Positions 33,689 to 45,895 are shown, counted from the first letter of the stretch. The stretch is 64,000 nucleotides of DNA from Colwellia sp. PAMC 21821 (GCF_002077175.1 NZ_CP014943.1:2542001-2606000), one strand, 5' to 3'. Notes: a model not told the origin generated them from the letters alone. Program-made: numbers and translations.

Positions 33689-35911
33689 ATGCAAGTTTCC
33701 GAAAACACCAACGATGATTTTTTGTTTATCGATGATAGTGATGAAGATGAAATATTTGATTCAGCTATAAAAGATACTTGGAAAGTCTTAATTGTCGATG
33801 ATGATCCTGAAATTCATTCAGTAACTCAACTTGCCTTATCGGATCTGATCGTTTTAGGTCGACATTTAGAATACGTGCATGCCTATTCCGGTCAAGATGC
33901 TTGTAAACTTATTGAAGAACATGAAGATATCGTTCTAGTGCTACTTGATGTAGTTATGGAAAGTGATGATGCTGGACTCACTGTTGTTAAACATATACGT
34001 GAACAATTAAAGCGAGTTGATATTCGTATAGTGTTACGTACGGGACAACCAGGCTATGCACCTGAAGAAAGCGTAATTAAAGACTACGATATAAATGATT
34101 ACAAAACTAAAACTGAATTAACTCGCCGTAAATTAGTGACCACGGTTTATGCTGCCATTCGTTCATATCAACAAATTGACTCAGTTACTAAAAATAGACA
34201 AGGCTTAGAAAAAATTATTGGCGCTGCTGCGAGTTTATTAGAGCTGCATACGGTGCATGACTATGCGAATGGCGTGTTAGCTGAATTAAAAATGCTTGTT
34301 GATACGAGTAACGGTATTTTTTGCGCGCGTGGACAAGGTATTGTTGAAGGCGCTGATGATTTAAGTTTGTATATCCTTGGCCAAAGTGGTTTATCTGAAG
34401 CTAAGGTGAAACAAAAACTGACCACATTTGACAATCGAGATGTAATTAGCCAAATCACCAGTTGCTTCCAACAAAAGCAGCATTTTTTTGCTGTGGATTC
34501 TGCATCATTTTATCTAGCCAGTGGTGGTTTTAGAGCCGTAATTCATTTAGAACTAGATCAAGCCTTAACAACCATTGAAATACAGCTTATTGAAGTTTTC
34601 CTGACAAATATTGCTACGGGTTATGAAAATGTTCATCTATTTCAAAAACTCCGTAATGCCGCTTATAAAGATTGGTTAACTGAATTACCAAATAGATTAG
34701 ATTTCGTTAATTTATTAGATAACTTTTGTCAAAGTGATGATGATTTAGTCAGCGCACTTATAGACCTTAATCATTTTAGTGACATAAATGACGGGCTTGG
34801 ACAAGATGTGGGTAATCAACTTCTGATGGCAGTATCTGCACGCATTCGAGCATTAAGTGAGGACAATCAACTAGCTCGTATTGGTGCGGATGTTTTCGGT
34901 ATTATTGGTCCCAAAAAATGGGTGAATCCTGAAACATTAACGGCGCTCTTTAGTCAGCCATTTTCCGCTGGAGAACAAAGCTTACTTATTAGTGCAAGTT
35001 ATGGTTTTTGTTCAAAAAAATCAGCTGGTTCTCGTGGTGTAAAAGTACTTAATCAAATTAATATTGCGCTTAATTTAGCCAAAAAATCTCTGCATGAGCC
35101 TTATGTTTATTATCATCAAGAGATGGAAGATAAAACACTGTGGCGTTTAAGTATGATAAGGCAGTTGCGAACTGATTTTGCTGATAATCGTCTGGAACTG
35201 TTTTATCAACCGCAATTAAGCTTAACAACAGGTAAAATCATTGGTGCAGAAGCTTTACTGCGCTGGAAAACCGCAGATGGTAAATTTATTTCACCTGCGG
35301 TATTTATCCCTTTAGCTGAATATTCAGGCTTAATTATTGATATTGGCAATTGGGTTGTCGATCAAGCGTGTCAGCAGTTAAATAAGTTGGCAGCGAGTCA
35401 ATTTACCGATGTTAGTATCTCGGTTAATGTGTCTATCCCTCAATTTAAACGCGAAAATTTTGTTAGTACCGTTATTGAAATAGCACAATCGCATAAAGTT
35501 GATACGAGTAAATTAGAGTTGGAAATAACTGAAAACGTATTAATGGATGAACCTCAGATTATTATTGACGCTCTAGTGAAACTAAAAGCAGAAGGCATTA
35601 GTATTGCGCTTGATGATTTTGGGACTGGTTTTTCGTCATTAAGCTACTTACAAAAATTGCCTTTAGACCGATTAAAGGTTGATCGTGCTTTTGTTAGTGA
35701 TATTGCCGAGCCGGGCGGTTCAATTATAGCCGATACCATTATCAATTTAGGTAAGCAAATGAGCTTGAAAGTCATTGCTGAAGGCATTGAAACACTAGAA
35801 CAAGAAGCAGAACTCAAGCTCTTGGGTTGTGATGAAGTTCAGGGTTTTTATTATGCTAAACCTATGCCGTCTGATGAGTTCTTTAGCTGTTTAGAAAAAA
35901 TAAACCGATAG
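33689..35911 (+). CDS. Response regulator with REC, DUF3369, degenerate GGDEF and EAL domains
   Basis: 740 residues, cytoplasmic. The receiver domain (about 30-155) has acidic DDD at 37-39 and the phospho-accepting Asp87 (LLDVVM). A DUF3369 sensor-like region (about 165-320) follows. The GGDEF domain (about 325-465) carries GADVF instead of GGDEF, so it should not make cyclic di-GMP. The EAL domain (about 480-735) keeps the catalytic set: EALLR, VNVSIPQF, LEITE, LDDFGTGFSS, LKVDR, AEGIET and VQGFYYAKP. It should act as a phosphorylation-controlled cyclic di-GMP phosphodiesterase. No cognate histidine kinase lies nearby. A ribosome site (TTGAGGATGAT) precedes the ATG. Confidence 0.93.
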   Translation: MQVSENTNDDFLFIDDSDEDEIFDSAIKDTWKVLIVDDDPEIHSVTQLALSDLIVLGRHLEYVHAYSGQDACKLIEEHEDIVLVLLDVVMESDDAGLTVVKHIREQLKRVDIRIVLRTGQPGYAPEESVIKDYDINDYKTKTELTRRKLVTTVYAAIRSYQQIDSVTKNRQGLEKIIGAAASLLELHTVHDYANGVLAELKMLVDTSNGIFCARGQGIVEGADDLSLYILGQSGLSEAKVKQKLTTFDNRDVISQITSCFQQKQHFFAVDSASFYLASGGFRAVIHLELDQALTTIEIQLIEVFLTNIATGYENVHLFQKLRNAAYKDWLTELPNRLDFVNLLDNFCQSDDDLVSALIDLNHFSDINDGLGQDVGNQLLMAVSARIRALSEDNQLARIGADVFGIIGPKKWVNPETLTALFSQPFSAGEQSLLISASYGFCSKKSAGSRGVKVLNQINIALNLAKKSLHEPYVYYHQEMEDKTLWRLSMIRQLRTDFADNRLELFYQPQLSLTTGKIIGAEALLRWKTADGKFISPAVFIPLAEYSGLIIDIGNWVVDQACQQLNKLAASQFTDVSISVNVSIPQFKRENFVSTVIEIAQSHKVDTSKLELEITENVLMDEPQIIIDALVKLKAEGISIALDDFGTGFSSLSYLQKLPLDRLKVDRAFVSDIAEPGGSIIADTIINLGKQMSLKVIAEGIETLEQEAELKLLGCDEVQGFYYAKPMPSDEFFSCLEKINR

Positions 35912-35989
35912 CGTCTAGGTGAGTGCTATCGGCATTACTTTCTAGCTTAACCCTAGAAACCTAGCTTAAATTGAGTTTACACGTTTTAC

Positions 35990-37186
35990 TTAAAGCACTT
36001 GTTCCACAAGTGCTTTTTCTTTTGTGCGAAATTCGACATTTAGGCTTGGCGCGAAAGGCATAAACAAGGTTAGCAATAAAGAGCAGCAGGCAAATCCAGC
36101 GCCAATATAAAATACCCACGAAGCATTCACTATCCAAACCATGCCAAGTAAAGCCGGGATAACCACGGCTGCAATATGATTAATGGAAAAGCTAACGCCG
36201 GCACTTGCGGCAATATCTTCGGGTAAGGCTATTTTTTGAAAATAGGTTTTTATTGCAATCGCCAGTGCGAAAAATAAATGGTCGATAACATAAAGCACAG
36301 CGGCGATATTAGCATTCTCGACTAAGCCATAAAGAATAAATAGGATAGTTAGCCCTATGTACTCAAACTTTAAAACATTACGTTCGCTGACACGTCCAAT
36401 AAATTGCCCGATTTTGGCGGCAAATAACCAGTTAAATACATAGTTAATCATAAATAGTGCGCTGACATCGGCGACACTATAATTGAATTTTTCTACCATT
36501 AAAAAACCAGCGAATACGACAAATATTTGTCTACGAGCGCCGCTAAAGAATGTTAAAGCATAAAAGAGCAGATAACGTTTTCGTAAAATTAATCGACGTG
36601 ATTGTTCTACCGGTGGAGCAAAATATGGAAATGATAACGCTAGTGCAATAGTAAAAATGAGTGCGATGCTGCCGAACAGTAAATAGGTGGCTTGATAGCT
36701 CCATGCGAATTGTTCCATTAATAGCCATATTCCACCAAAGGCAAGTAACGAGGCGATCGATTTTACGGATAAAGCTCGACCCAAAAAATGTGCGGTTTTG
36801 TCTTTGCTGATCCACTGTAAAGTGAGGGACTGATTAACAGTCTCAAAATAATGAAAACCAACCGACATAATGACCGTGGTTAGGTATAAGCCAATGACCG
36901 ACGGGAAGTAGCCAGTCGCCGCAACACCCAAGCTAGTTAAGCCAAGTGAAAGTAGTGCTAACCTTTGTTCTTTAATAAACAGTAAAACATAAATAGCGGT
37001 AAAGGCGAGGAACCCCGGCACTTCTCTTAAACTTTGTAATATACCTATTTCTACGCCGGTAAAGCTGGCTTGTTCAATAACAAAATTATTAAGCATTGCC
37101 ATCCAGACCGAAAATACTAAAGGCATAATAAATGCCATTGCGAGCAGTAAATTTTCTGGTGAACGTAACTTCGCATTTAATGGCAT
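35990..37186 (-). CDS. MFS transporter, substrate unknown
   Basis: 398 residues with about twelve hydrophobic helices in two halves joined by a basic loop (QSRRLILRKRY near residue 195). It shows general major-facilitator character, with no drug-exporter or sugar signature that would fix the substrate. It lies alone, convergent with the EAL-protein gene. The inner membrane is its expected location. Confidence 0.75.
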   Translation of the reverse strand: MPLNAKLRSPENLLLAMAFIMPLVFSVWMAMLNNFVIEQASFTGVEIGILQSLREVPGFLAFTAIYVLLFIKEQRLALLSLGLTSLGVAATGYFPSVIGLYLTTVIMSVGFHYFETVNQSLTLQWISKDKTAHFLGRALSVKSIASLLAFGGIWLLMEQFAWSYQATYLLFGSIALIFTIALALSFPYFAPPVEQSRRLILRKRYLLFYALTFFSGARRQIFVVFAGFLMVEKFNYSVADVSALFMINYVFNWLFAAKIGQFIGRVSERNVLKFEYIGLTILFILYGLVENANIAAVLYVIDHLFFALAIAIKTYFQKIALPEDIAASAGVSFSINHIAAVVIPALLGMVWIVNASWVFYIGAGFACCSLLLTLFMPFAPSLNVEFRTKEKALVEQVL

Positions 37187-37343
37187 TTTAATTTCAGTTT
37201 GATGGTATTGACAGCGGCAGATTATTATATGTTAATTGCGGATAAAACACACGATTAGCACAGTGAGATTATTGCTGATAAAGACTCAGTTTTTCATGCT
37301 AATAAAATAATAATCAGTTAATTAAGTAACACTTGAGGCATTT

Positions 37344-37628
37344 ATGGATATTAATAAAATAGCAGAGCTTAACTATCAGTGGGTCGAGCGAATGGGGTGG
37401 CACAATAAAACCACCTTGGAAGCATTAGCTTTAGTTGCATCGGAAGTTGGCGAAGCTATAAATGAATGTCGCGGTGAAAAACCGACGGATGATTTTGCTG
37501 AAGAACTCGCAGATATTGTGTTGAGAGTGCTAGATATTGCGCATTGGCAAGGTATAGATATGGAAAAAGAGCTACTGGATAAAATGAAAAAAAATGAACA
37601 AAGAGGTACTCGAGGCCGCATTAAGTAA
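37344..37628 (+). CDS. MazG-like nucleotide pyrophosphohydrolase
   Basis: 94 residues, the single-domain size of short MazG-like enzymes. The metal-binding pattern is present: EVGEAINE (EExxE-like) and EELADIVLRVLD (ExxD). Family members hydrolyse NTPs or dNTPs to monophosphates and pyrophosphate, for house-cleaning or nucleotide-pool control. A ribosome site (TTGAGG) lies 9 bp before the ATG. It stands alone between the MFS gene and fadB. Confidence 0.85.
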   Translation: MDINKIAELNYQWVERMGWHNKTTLEALALVASEVGEAINECRGEKPTDDFAEELADIVLRVLDIAHWQGIDMEKELLDKMKKNEQRGTRGRIK

Positions 37629-37709
37629 GGGGGTGAAATAAATTAATACACTTAATTAAAACGCTTGTTTAAAAAAGTTTGCTTTCCCTTTCCTTTCAAG
37701 GCAAACTCA

Positions 37710-37738
37710 TTGACACTTTATTTCTTTTACTCGTTAAT
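37710..37738 (+). promoter_or_regulatory. Candidate fadBA promoter
   Basis: -35 TTGACA (37710-37715), 17-bp spacer, weak -10 GTTAAT (37733-37738), about 100 bp before the likely fadB start. No fatty-acid regulator site was recognised. Confidence 0.35.
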
Positions 37739-37834
37739 TAAATATATGAGTAAGTTAAATATTCACACGCTCGGTAGTAGTCTATGATTACGTATTACCA
37801 GTCAATCGACCCACAAAAAGTCAGGAGAGTAGGC

Positions 37835-40009
37835 ATGTTATTTCAAGGCAAAAGCCTTTCTGCCAAGTTGTTAGATGATGGCATTGTCGAATTTAAATTC
37901 GATGCACAAGGCTCAGTTAACAAATTTGATCAGGCAACGTTTAAAGAATATATCGCAGTTGTTGATGCGATTAATAATTGCAGTGAAGCAAAAGGGGTTT
38001 TAGTTACCTCTGGTAAGTCTTCTTTCATCGTTGGTGCTGATATCACCGAGTTTTTAGAAATATTTAAAAAACCTGAAGATGAGTTACTGCCTTGGATCAA
38101 ACAAGGTTCTGATGTTTTTGACTCATTTGAAGATATAAACCTTCCGACCGTTGTCGCTATTAATGGTTTTGCCTTAGGTGGCGGTTGTGAAATGAGTTTG
38201 GCTTGTGACTACCGTATTGGTGATACGTCGTGTTCAATCGGTTTACCAGAAGTAAACTTGGGTCTAATCCCTGGTTTTGGTGGAACTGTGCGTTTACCTC
38301 GTGTTATTGGTGCTGATAATGCCATTGAGTGGATGTCGACAGGTCGAACGTTTAAAGCCGAACAAGCGATGGCCGTAGGTGTACTTGATGCCGTAGTTGC
38401 TCCAGAACATTTGCGCGAAGCCGCAATCAAGATGCTAAATCAAGCGATTGCAGGCAAACTAGATTGGCGCGCTAAACGCCAACCTAAATTAGAAGCATTA
38501 AAGCTTTCGCCAACAGAAACAATTATGACCTTTAATACCTGTAAAGGCATGATAGCAGCGAAAGCCGGTAAGCATTACCCAGCACCAATGGTGATGGTTA
38601 AAACGATTGAAGCAGCCGCCAGTTTAGGCCGTGAAGGCGCAATGGCATTGGAAAATGCTGGTTTTGCAAAATTAGCGAAAACCGATGTAGCTACTGCTCA
38701 AATTGGCCTGTTTATGGCTGACCAAGTTGTTAAAGGTAAAGCTAAAAAAGCGGGTAAACAAGCCACTAAAGCTGTGAATAAAGCGGCAGTATTGGGTGCA
38801 GGCATTATGGGCGGTGGTATTGCTTACCAGTCAGCTTATAAAGGCACGCCAATTATCATGAAAGATATTAACGACCAAGCGCTTGATTTAGGTCTAACAA
38901 CGGCTGCTGGCATTTTAACTAAGCAAGTTGAACGCGGCCGCATGAGCGTTAAGAAAATGGCTGGCGTACTCAATAGCATCACACCATCATTAAGTTATGA
39001 CAGTGTTAAAGATGTTGATATTGTCGTTGAAGCGGTAGTTGAAAATCCAAAAGTTAAAGCGATGGTACTGGCTGAAGTTGAAAGTCATGTGAGTGAAGAT
39101 ACTATTGTGACTTCTAACACGTCGACTATTTCAATTGATTTATTAGCACAAGGTCTTAAACGCAAAGACAAGTTTTGTGGCATGCATTTCTTCAACCCGG
39201 TAAACAAAATGCCATTGGTTGAAGTTATTCGCGGTAAAGAAACTTCTGATGAAACTGTTGCTGCTGTTGTGGCTTACGCCGCTAAAATGGGTAAATCACC
39301 GATTGTTGTTAACGATTGTCCAGGTTTTTACATTAACCGTGTTTTATTCCCATATTTTGCAGGCTTTAGCCAATTAGTACTTGAAGGTGCTGATTTCGTC
39401 GCAGTTGATAAAGTGATGGAGAAACAATTTGGTTGGCCAATGGGCCCGGCATATTTACTTGATGTTGTGGGTATTGATACTGCTGATCATTGTACAGGCG
39501 TTATGTCTGCTGGTTTCCCAACCCGTATGTCTAAAATTGATAATGACCCAGTAAGTGCTTTATATAATAAAGATCGTTTGGGTCAGAAAAATGGTAAAGG
39601 CTTCTACGATTACGGTAAAGATAAGCGTGGTCGTCCAACAAAAGTAGCAGCTCAAGTAGCTTATGACCTGTTTGCAGGTGTAAGTACCGGCGCTGAGAAA
39701 AAAGACTTTAGCTCGGATGAAACTATCGCACGTTTGATGATCCCTATGGTGAATGAAGTTGTACGCTGTTTAGAAGAAGGTGTAGTAGATACTGCAGCTG
39801 AAGCTGACATGGGCTTGATATACGGTTTAGGCTTTCCTCCATTTAGAGGCGGTCCAATTCGTTACCTAGAAACTCTTGGATTAGATAACTTTATTGCGAT
39901 GGCTGATAAATACGCGCACTTAGGCGAAATTTATCAAGTTACTGATGGACTACGCGAAATGGCGAAATCTGGTCAGTCATATTTTACAACCGATGTTAAA
40001 ACAGCTTAA
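37835..40009 (+). CDS. fadB: Fatty acid oxidation complex, alpha subunit
   Basis: 724 residues from the ATG at MLFQGKSL, chosen because AGGAG lies 7-8 bp upstream and FadB proteins begin with this sequence; an in-frame ATG at 37784 would add 17 residues. It has an N-terminal enoyl-CoA hydratase domain ([31 protein letters not shown]) and a 3-hydroxyacyl-CoA dehydrogenase domain (NAD-binding [12 protein letters not shown]; catalytic His in [15 protein letters not shown]). The C-terminus carries [12 protein letters not shown]. It catalyses the hydration and dehydrogenation steps of beta-oxidation in complex with FadA, encoded 15 bp downstream. Confidence 0.96.
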   Translation: MLFQGKSLSAKLLDDGIVEFKFDAQGSVNKFDQATFKEYIAVVDAINNCSEAKGVLVTSGKSSFIVGADITEFLEIFKKPEDELLPWIKQGSDVFDSFEDINLPTVVAINGFALGGGCEMSLACDYRIGDTSCSIGLPEVNLGLIPGFGGTVRLPRVIGADNAIEWMSTGRTFKAEQAMAVGVLDAVVAPEHLREAAIKMLNQAIAGKLDWRAKRQPKLEALKLSPTETIMTFNTCKGMIAAKAGKHYPAPMVMVKTIEAAASLGREGAMALENAGFAKLAKTDVATAQIGLFMADQVVKGKAKKAGKQATKAVNKAAVLGAGIMGGGIAYQSAYKGTPIIMKDINDQALDLGLTTAAGILTKQVERGRMSVKKMAGVLNSITPSLSYDSVKDVDIVVEAVVENPKVKAMVLAEVESHVSEDTIVTSNTSTISIDLLAQGLKRKDKFCGMHFFNPVNKMPLVEVIRGKETSDETVAAVVAYAAKMGKSPIVVNDCPGFYINRVLFPYFAGFSQLVLEGADFVAVDKVMEKQFGWPMGPAYLLDVVGIDTADHCTGVMSAGFPTRMSKIDNDPVSALYNKDRLGQKNGKGFYDYGKDKRGRPTKVAAQVAYDLFAGVSTGAEKKDFSSDETIARLMIPMVNEVVRCLEEGVVDTAAEADMGLIYGLGFPPFRGGPIRYLETLGLDNFIAMADKYAHLGEIYQVTDGLREMAKSGQSYFTTDVKTA

Positions 40010-41188
<1,179 letters not shown>

Positions 41189-41249
41189 CGTTTATTCAAT
41201 ATGCTTAGTTAAGTTTTTTATTTAATTAAATAAGTTAGCGATATGTATG

Positions 41250-41275
41250 AAGCCCAACCATTGTTGGGCTTTTTT
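41250..41275 (+). terminator. Terminator of fadBA
   Basis: AAGCCCAAC / GTTGGGCTT stem with a short loop and TTTTTT. Confidence 0.9.
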
Positions 41276-41324
41276 GTCTGTACTCATTGGACCTTATTCT
41301 CGTGCCGAAGTAAAAAGTATAATC

Positions 41325-41873
41325 TTAGGATTGATTATTCTCAACGCGATACAGCACCACTTCAGAATTTCCTAGCTGTGCGTCAGAATGAATATACGAT
41401 TTAATATATGCCATACCGAGTTTTTTCATTACCGCAATTGAACCAAGGTTATCTTTTACGGCTATAGCACTAAAGCTTTTATTTTCTTGCTGTTTAGCAA
41501 GTAATTGTTGAATGTGAATCGCGGCTTCTGAAGCTAAACCTTTGCCCCAAGTAGACTGTAAAAAACGCCAACCTAATTCAATGTCATGCCACTTAGGATT
41601 GTCGGAAAAAAAATCCATTGGACGCACTAAAATCCAGCCAATATCCTCTTGAGTATCTATTACAGTAACTTTCCATAATCCCATACCTTTTTCGATGTTT
41701 TTATAGGCACTGTGTCTTGGGATAAACACTTGGCGAATGTCTTCGCGCGAGGTCATGTTACCACCGTTGATATAGCGCATAACTTCCGGATTTTTATCTA
41801 GCTGAAAAAGAAATTCGCTATCGCTTTCATCAATAAGCTGATAACTAAGTCGTGCTGAATTTTTGATTTTCAT
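41325..41873 (-). CDS. GNAT family N-acetyltransferase (RimJ/RimL-like)
   Basis: 182 residues. The protein has the layout of RimJ/RimL-type acetyltransferases: an N-terminal RLSYQLIDESDSEFLFQL segment, a central IELGWRFLQSTWGKGLASEA with the acetyl-CoA loop (WGKGLASEA), and the C-terminal NLGSIAVMKKLGM. The substrate (protein N-terminus or small molecule) cannot be told. It is a single gene, convergent with fadA and divergent from the prolyl oligopeptidase gene. Confidence 0.85.
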   Translation of the reverse strand: MKIKNSARLSYQLIDESDSEFLFQLDKNPEVMRYINGGNMTSREDIRQVFIPRHSAYKNIEKGMGLWKVTVIDTQEDIGWILVRPMDFFSDNPKWHDIELGWRFLQSTWGKGLASEAAIHIQQLLAKQQENKSFSAIAVKDNLGSIAVMKKLGMAYIKSYIHSDAQLGNSEVVLYRVENNQS

Positions 41874-42035
41874 GTTTGCGCCTTTGATTACTTTTTAAGA
41901 GCTTAATCATAATGATTTATTATTATGATTTCATGTGATTTATTAGGCTTAACTCAGTTGATTCGGTGGACATCGATTATTGCCTGCCATATGATTGATA
42001 ACAATATATTAACAACTTTATTTGTTTGGGAAATT

Positions 42036-44210
42036 ATGATTTCTAAAAAATTAATACTAAATTCTGCTGTGTTAGTCGCATTGTGTGGCTTATCGGGCTG
42101 TAGTCAAGATACAACAGCGACTCCGGCTTCGGTGAAAGTAGCAAGTATAGGCGATGAAAGTACAATGATAACTTATCCAACAACGAAAAAAGTGGCTGTT
42201 GTTGATGAATACTTTGGCACAAAAGTAACCGATAATTATCGTTGGCTAGAAGACGATATGAGCGCCGAAACTGCTGCATGGGTCAAAGCACAAAATAAAA
42301 CGACTTCCGCATATTTAGAGCAAATACCTTATCGCGATAAAATTAAATCACGTCTTGCGGCTTTATTAGATTATGAAAAAGTAGGTATGCCGTTTATTGA
42401 AGGTGACTATAGCTACTTTTATAAAAATGATGGTTTACAGAATCAATATGTTTTATATCGTCAAAAAGGTGATGCAGCAGCGGAAGTTTTTCTAGATCCT
42501 AATACTTTTAGTGAAGACGGCACGGTTTCTCTAGCCAGTATTGAGTTTAGCGAAGATGGCGCTTTGGCCGTTTATTTAATTTCTGAAGGCGGAAGCGATT
42601 GGCGTAAAGCACGTATTATTGATACGAAAACTAAAGCAGTGCTTGAAGCTGAATTGGTAGATATTAAATTTAGTGGTTTATCTTGGTTGGGTAATAAAGG
42701 TTTTTATTATTCTAGTTACGACAAGCCTAAAGGTAGTGAGTTATCAGCGAAAACGGATCAACATAAACTTTACTATCACGAGCTTGGCACCGCACAATCA
42801 GAAGATAGCTTAGTTTTTGGTGGCACAGACGCACATAAACATCGTTATGTTAGTGGTGAAGTGACTAAAGACGGTAAATATTTATTGGTATCTGCAGCGG
42901 TTTCAACTTCAGGTAACAAGCTTTTTATCAAAGATTTAACCAAAACAAACTCACCATTGATTACGGTTGTTGATAACACTGACTCTGACACTTATATGGT
43001 CAACAGTAATGGTGATGACTTATTATTTGTCACCAATATGGCTGCACCTAATAAACGTGTGGTTAAAGTTAATGCGTTAAAACCAGCACCAGCAAACTGG
43101 CTAAATGTTATTCCTGAAACTGAAAATGTTTTATCGGTTTCAACCGGCGGTGGTTACTTATTTGCTAAATATATGAAAGATGCCACATCTTTTATTCAGC
43201 AATATGACTTAACCGGTAAGAAAGTTCGCGATATTGCATTACCTGAAGTGGGTACAGCTGGCGGCTTTAGTGGTAAAAAGTCACAAAGCAAAATTTATTA
43301 CTCGTTTAGTAATCAGAAAATACCTTCAACCACTTTTACTTTAGATGTTGCAACGGGTGAATCTGTTGTACATATGAAATCGAAAGTAAATTTCGACAGC
43401 GATAACTTTGAGTCAAAACAAGTTTTTTACAAGTCTAAAGATGGTACGAAAGTACCGATGATCATTACCCATAAAAAAGGGCTAGTGCTTGATGGTAGTA
43501 ATCCGACTATTTTATATGGCTACGGTGGCTTTAATGTCAGCCTGCAGCCGCAATTTAGTTCAACCCGTGCAGCATGGTTAGAATTAGGTGGCGTATATGC
43601 TGTAGCTAATTTGCGTGGCGGTGGCGAGTACGGTAAAAAATGGCACAACGCGGGTACAAAGCTTAAAAAGCAAAATGTCTTTGATGACTTTATTGCTGCC
43701 GCAGAATATCTGATTACAGAAAAAGTAACTTCTTCAGACAAACTTGCGGTAATGGGCGGATCTAACGGAGGCTTGCTAGTTGGCGCAGTAATGACGCAAC
43801 GTCCTGAGTTATTTAAAGTGGCATTACCGGCGGTTGGTGTATTAGATATATTGCGCTACCACACATTTACCTCAGGTGCTGGTTGGGCTTACGACTATGG
43901 TAAGTCAGATGATAATGCCGAAATGTTTAACTATTTACTAGGTTACTCGCCGGTACATAATGTTAAAGCGGGCACGCATTATCCCGCGACTATGGTAACA
44001 ACAGGTGATCATGATGATCGCGTAGTGCCGGCGCATTCATTTAAGTTTGCTGCTGAGTTACAAGATAAACAAGCTGGCGCTAATCCAACCTTAATTCGCA
44101 TTGAAACAGATGCGGGCCATGGAGCCGGTACGCCAATCAGTAAAACCATTGATCAGTATGCCGATATTTACGGTTTTACTTTATTTAATATGGGTGTGAA
44201 AGATATTTAA
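42036..44210 (+). CDS. Prolyl oligopeptidase family serine peptidase, predicted lipoprotein
   Basis: 724 residues from the ATG at MISKKLIL; the frame is open to an ATG at 41925, but the signal peptide begins at 42036. A lipobox (LSGC, Cys21-like position) predicts a lipid-anchored envelope enzyme. The N-terminal part ([20 protein letters not shown]) and the beta-propeller are typical of S9A peptidases. The C-terminal hydrolase has the nucleophile Ser in [10 protein letters not shown], the Asp in [12 protein letters not shown] and the His in DAGHGAGTP. It should cleave short proline-containing peptides. It stands alone and ends at a strong terminator. Confidence 0.93.
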   Translation: MISKKLILNSAVLVALCGLSGCSQDTTATPASVKVASIGDESTMITYPTTKKVAVVDEYFGTKVTDNYRWLEDDMSAETAAWVKAQNKTTSAYLEQIPYRDKIKSRLAALLDYEKVGMPFIEGDYSYFYKNDGLQNQYVLYRQKGDAAAEVFLDPNTFSEDGTVSLASIEFSEDGALAVYLISEGGSDWRKARIIDTKTKAVLEAELVDIKFSGLSWLGNKGFYYSSYDKPKGSELSAKTDQHKLYYHELGTAQSEDSLVFGGTDAHKHRYVSGEVTKDGKYLLVSAAVSTSGNKLFIKDLTKTNSPLITVVDNTDSDTYMVNSNGDDLLFVTNMAAPNKRVVKVNALKPAPANWLNVIPETENVLSVSTGGGYLFAKYMKDATSFIQQYDLTGKKVRDIALPEVGTAGGFSGKKSQSKIYYSFSNQKIPSTTFTLDVATGESVVHMKSKVNFDSDNFESKQVFYKSKDGTKVPMIITHKKGLVLDGSNPTILYGYGGFNVSLQPQFSSTRAAWLELGGVYAVANLRGGGEYGKKWHNAGTKLKKQNVFDDFIAAAEYLITEKVTSSDKLAVMGGSNGGLLVGAVMTQRPELFKVALPAVGVLDILRYHTFTSGAGWAYDYGKSDDNAEMFNYLLGYSPVHNVKAGTHYPATMVTTGDHDDRVVPAHSFKFAAELQDKQAGANPTLIRIETDAGHGAGTPISKTIDQYADIYGFTLFNMGVKDI

Positions 44211-44236
44211 CTCTTAGTGCTAATACCCTTTGTACC

Positions 44237-44261
44237 AAGCCCAGCAGTGCTGGGCTTTTTT
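44237..44261 (+). terminator. Terminator of the prolyl oligopeptidase gene
   Basis: AAGCCCAGCA / TGCTGGGCTT stem with a very short loop and TTTTTT. Confidence 0.9.
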
Positions 44262-44285
44262 ACGCTAGTTAATACTATAAGAATG

Positions 44286-45161
44286 CTATAAGCGGTTACG
44301 TAATAAACTTCTAAGGGTTTTAAAAATGGCTAAATCACTGTGTCTTTGATGCTGCAATACGTCAACATTCGCCTGCCAGCCGATCTCTTCGAACTCTAAA
44401 GGTAACTTTACTATCTCTGATGATTTTACTGGATCGGCGGCGACATGGTTTGGCAATAAACACCAACCATGTCCTTGTATTACTAACTCTAACAATAAAA
44501 AGTAATTGTCGGCAAACCAAATATCAGGACTTATTTTTAATTGAAAGCTACTGGTTTTCGTATTTCGAGAGCGAATAAGTAACTGGCGGTGCAGCCTTAA
44601 TTCATCAATGTTTTTACATTTAAGCTTCGCCAATGGGTGGCTTTTGGCAACATACAAATCAAACTTTACCGAACCAACACATTCAAAATCTAAATAACTT
44701 GGCATGCCGAGTTCGCTAAAAACAATACCAATTAACGGCTGTTCAGTATTTAACATGTCAATAATATCGAAACTTGAGGCGCTTAAGAATTCCAACGTTA
44801 CATTAGGGTATAGGATTTGAAGCTGGTCAATGGCTGTGGTGATATTTTTAAACGGTATACCCTCATCAAGTGCAATAGTAATTTCGTTGGGCGTATTGTC
44901 GTTTAATGCAAGCGCAGAGCTTTGCAGGCGTTGATGCTGATTTAGTAATGCTTGAGCATGCGATAATAATTTTTTACCCGCTAGCGTTAATAAAGGGTAA
45001 CGGCCTGAGCGATCGAACAACGTTGTATTGCAGTCTATTTCGAGATTTATAATATGTTGACTAACAACGGATTGCGCTTTATTTAATTGCCGTGCTGCGG
45101 CTGAAAATGACCCAGTTTCTACTGTTGTTACAAAAGCTTGGAGTTGATCAATACTAAACAT
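44286..45161 (-). CDS. LysR-type transcriptional regulator
   Basis: 291 residues. The winged helix-turn-helix at the N-terminus is classical (LQAFVTTVETGSFSAAARQL..QSVVSQHIINLE), followed by a linker helix and a periplasmic-binding-like effector domain. It is divergent from the PACE efflux gene with an 86-bp gap, the arrangement known for PACE pumps and their LysR activators (as with AceR/AceI), so it probably controls that gene and itself. The effector is unknown. Confidence 0.92.
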   Translation of the reverse strand: MFSIDQLQAFVTTVETGSFSAAARQLNKAQSVVSQHIINLEIDCNTTLFDRSGRYPLLTLAGKKLLSHAQALLNQHQRLQSSALALNDNTPNEITIALDEGIPFKNITTAIDQLQILYPNVTLEFLSASSFDIIDMLNTEQPLIGIVFSELGMPSYLDFECVGSVKFDLYVAKSHPLAKLKCKNIDELRLHRQLLIRSRNTKTSSFQLKISPDIWFADNYFLLLELVIQGHGWCLLPNHVAADPVKSSEIVKLPLEFEEIGWQANVDVLQHQRHSDLAIFKTLRSLLRNRL

Positions 45162-45247
45162 ATCGCTTTACCAGATACAAGCTGACTGTAATGTATCTTT
45201 ATTTTGAATGAAAATAGCCTTGTCGTCACGAATTATAGAGTTAAATT

Positions 45248-45676
45248 ATGAAAAAAACTGAGAGAGTATTTCAAGCTGTATTTTTTGAAGTTTGCATGTT
45301 GGCCATTATGGTACCTTTATCGGCCATAATTACCGGTTTTAGTGCCGGAAAAATGATTACGGTAAGTGTTGCTTTATCTATTTTTGCTATGTTGTGGAAT
45401 TATATATACAACATAATTTTTGATAAGTTAATGGGCGAAAACCGTATTGACAGAAGTATAGTTGTTAGGGGCTTTCATGCCTGCTGTTTTGAGTTAGGTA
45501 TGGTGATAATTACCTTGCCGGTATTAGCTTGGTATTTAAAAATATCTTGGTTAGCTGCGATTACCTTAGAGGCCGGGTTTTTAATATTTATACTAGTTTA
45601 TACGTTTACTTTTAATTGGCTATACGACCGCTACCAGCCCTATAAAAGGTGGTTCAGCAAAGAGGTATTACTTTAA
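45248..45676 (+). CDS. PACE family efflux transporter
   Basis: 142 residues with four membrane helices arranged as two tandem bacterial transmembrane-pair modules: RVFQAVFFEVCML..WNYIYNIIFD and RGFHACCFELGMV..NWLYDRYQ. This duplicated pattern, with the Glu in the first helix of each half (FFEV, CFEL), identifies the proteobacterial antimicrobial compound efflux family, whose members export biguanides such as chlorhexidine or short diamines using the proton gradient. It has a poor ribosome site but clear coding. It is divergent from a LysR gene. Confidence 0.9.
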   Translation: MKKTERVFQAVFFEVCMLAIMVPLSAIITGFSAGKMITVSVALSIFAMLWNYIYNIIFDKLMGENRIDRSIVVRGFHACCFELGMVIITLPVLAWYLKISWLAAITLEAGFLIFILVYTFTFNWLYDRYQPYKRWFSKEVLL

Positions 45677-45834
45677 ATATAAATATAAAGGCATTTACTG
45701 AGAGATGCTTAGCTTACTTTTTTCTTGGATAAATTGGTTATTATAAATGTTTGCCGAGTTATTTATTCAGCATAGTTTTATCTGTAGTTATGGATAGTTA
45801 TAGACAGTTATAAGTGTTCACAATCGGAGTCATT

Positions 45835-45860
45835 AAAAAAGCCTGACGATTGTCAGGCTT
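45835..45860 (-). terminator. Terminator of the pyrophosphatase gene
   Basis: AAGCCTGAC / GTCAGGCTT stem, loop of 4 nt, followed on the minus strand by TTTTTT. Confidence 0.88.
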
Positions 45861-45895
45861 TGTACTTGTATAACTGCTTGGGATATTTAAGTTAT

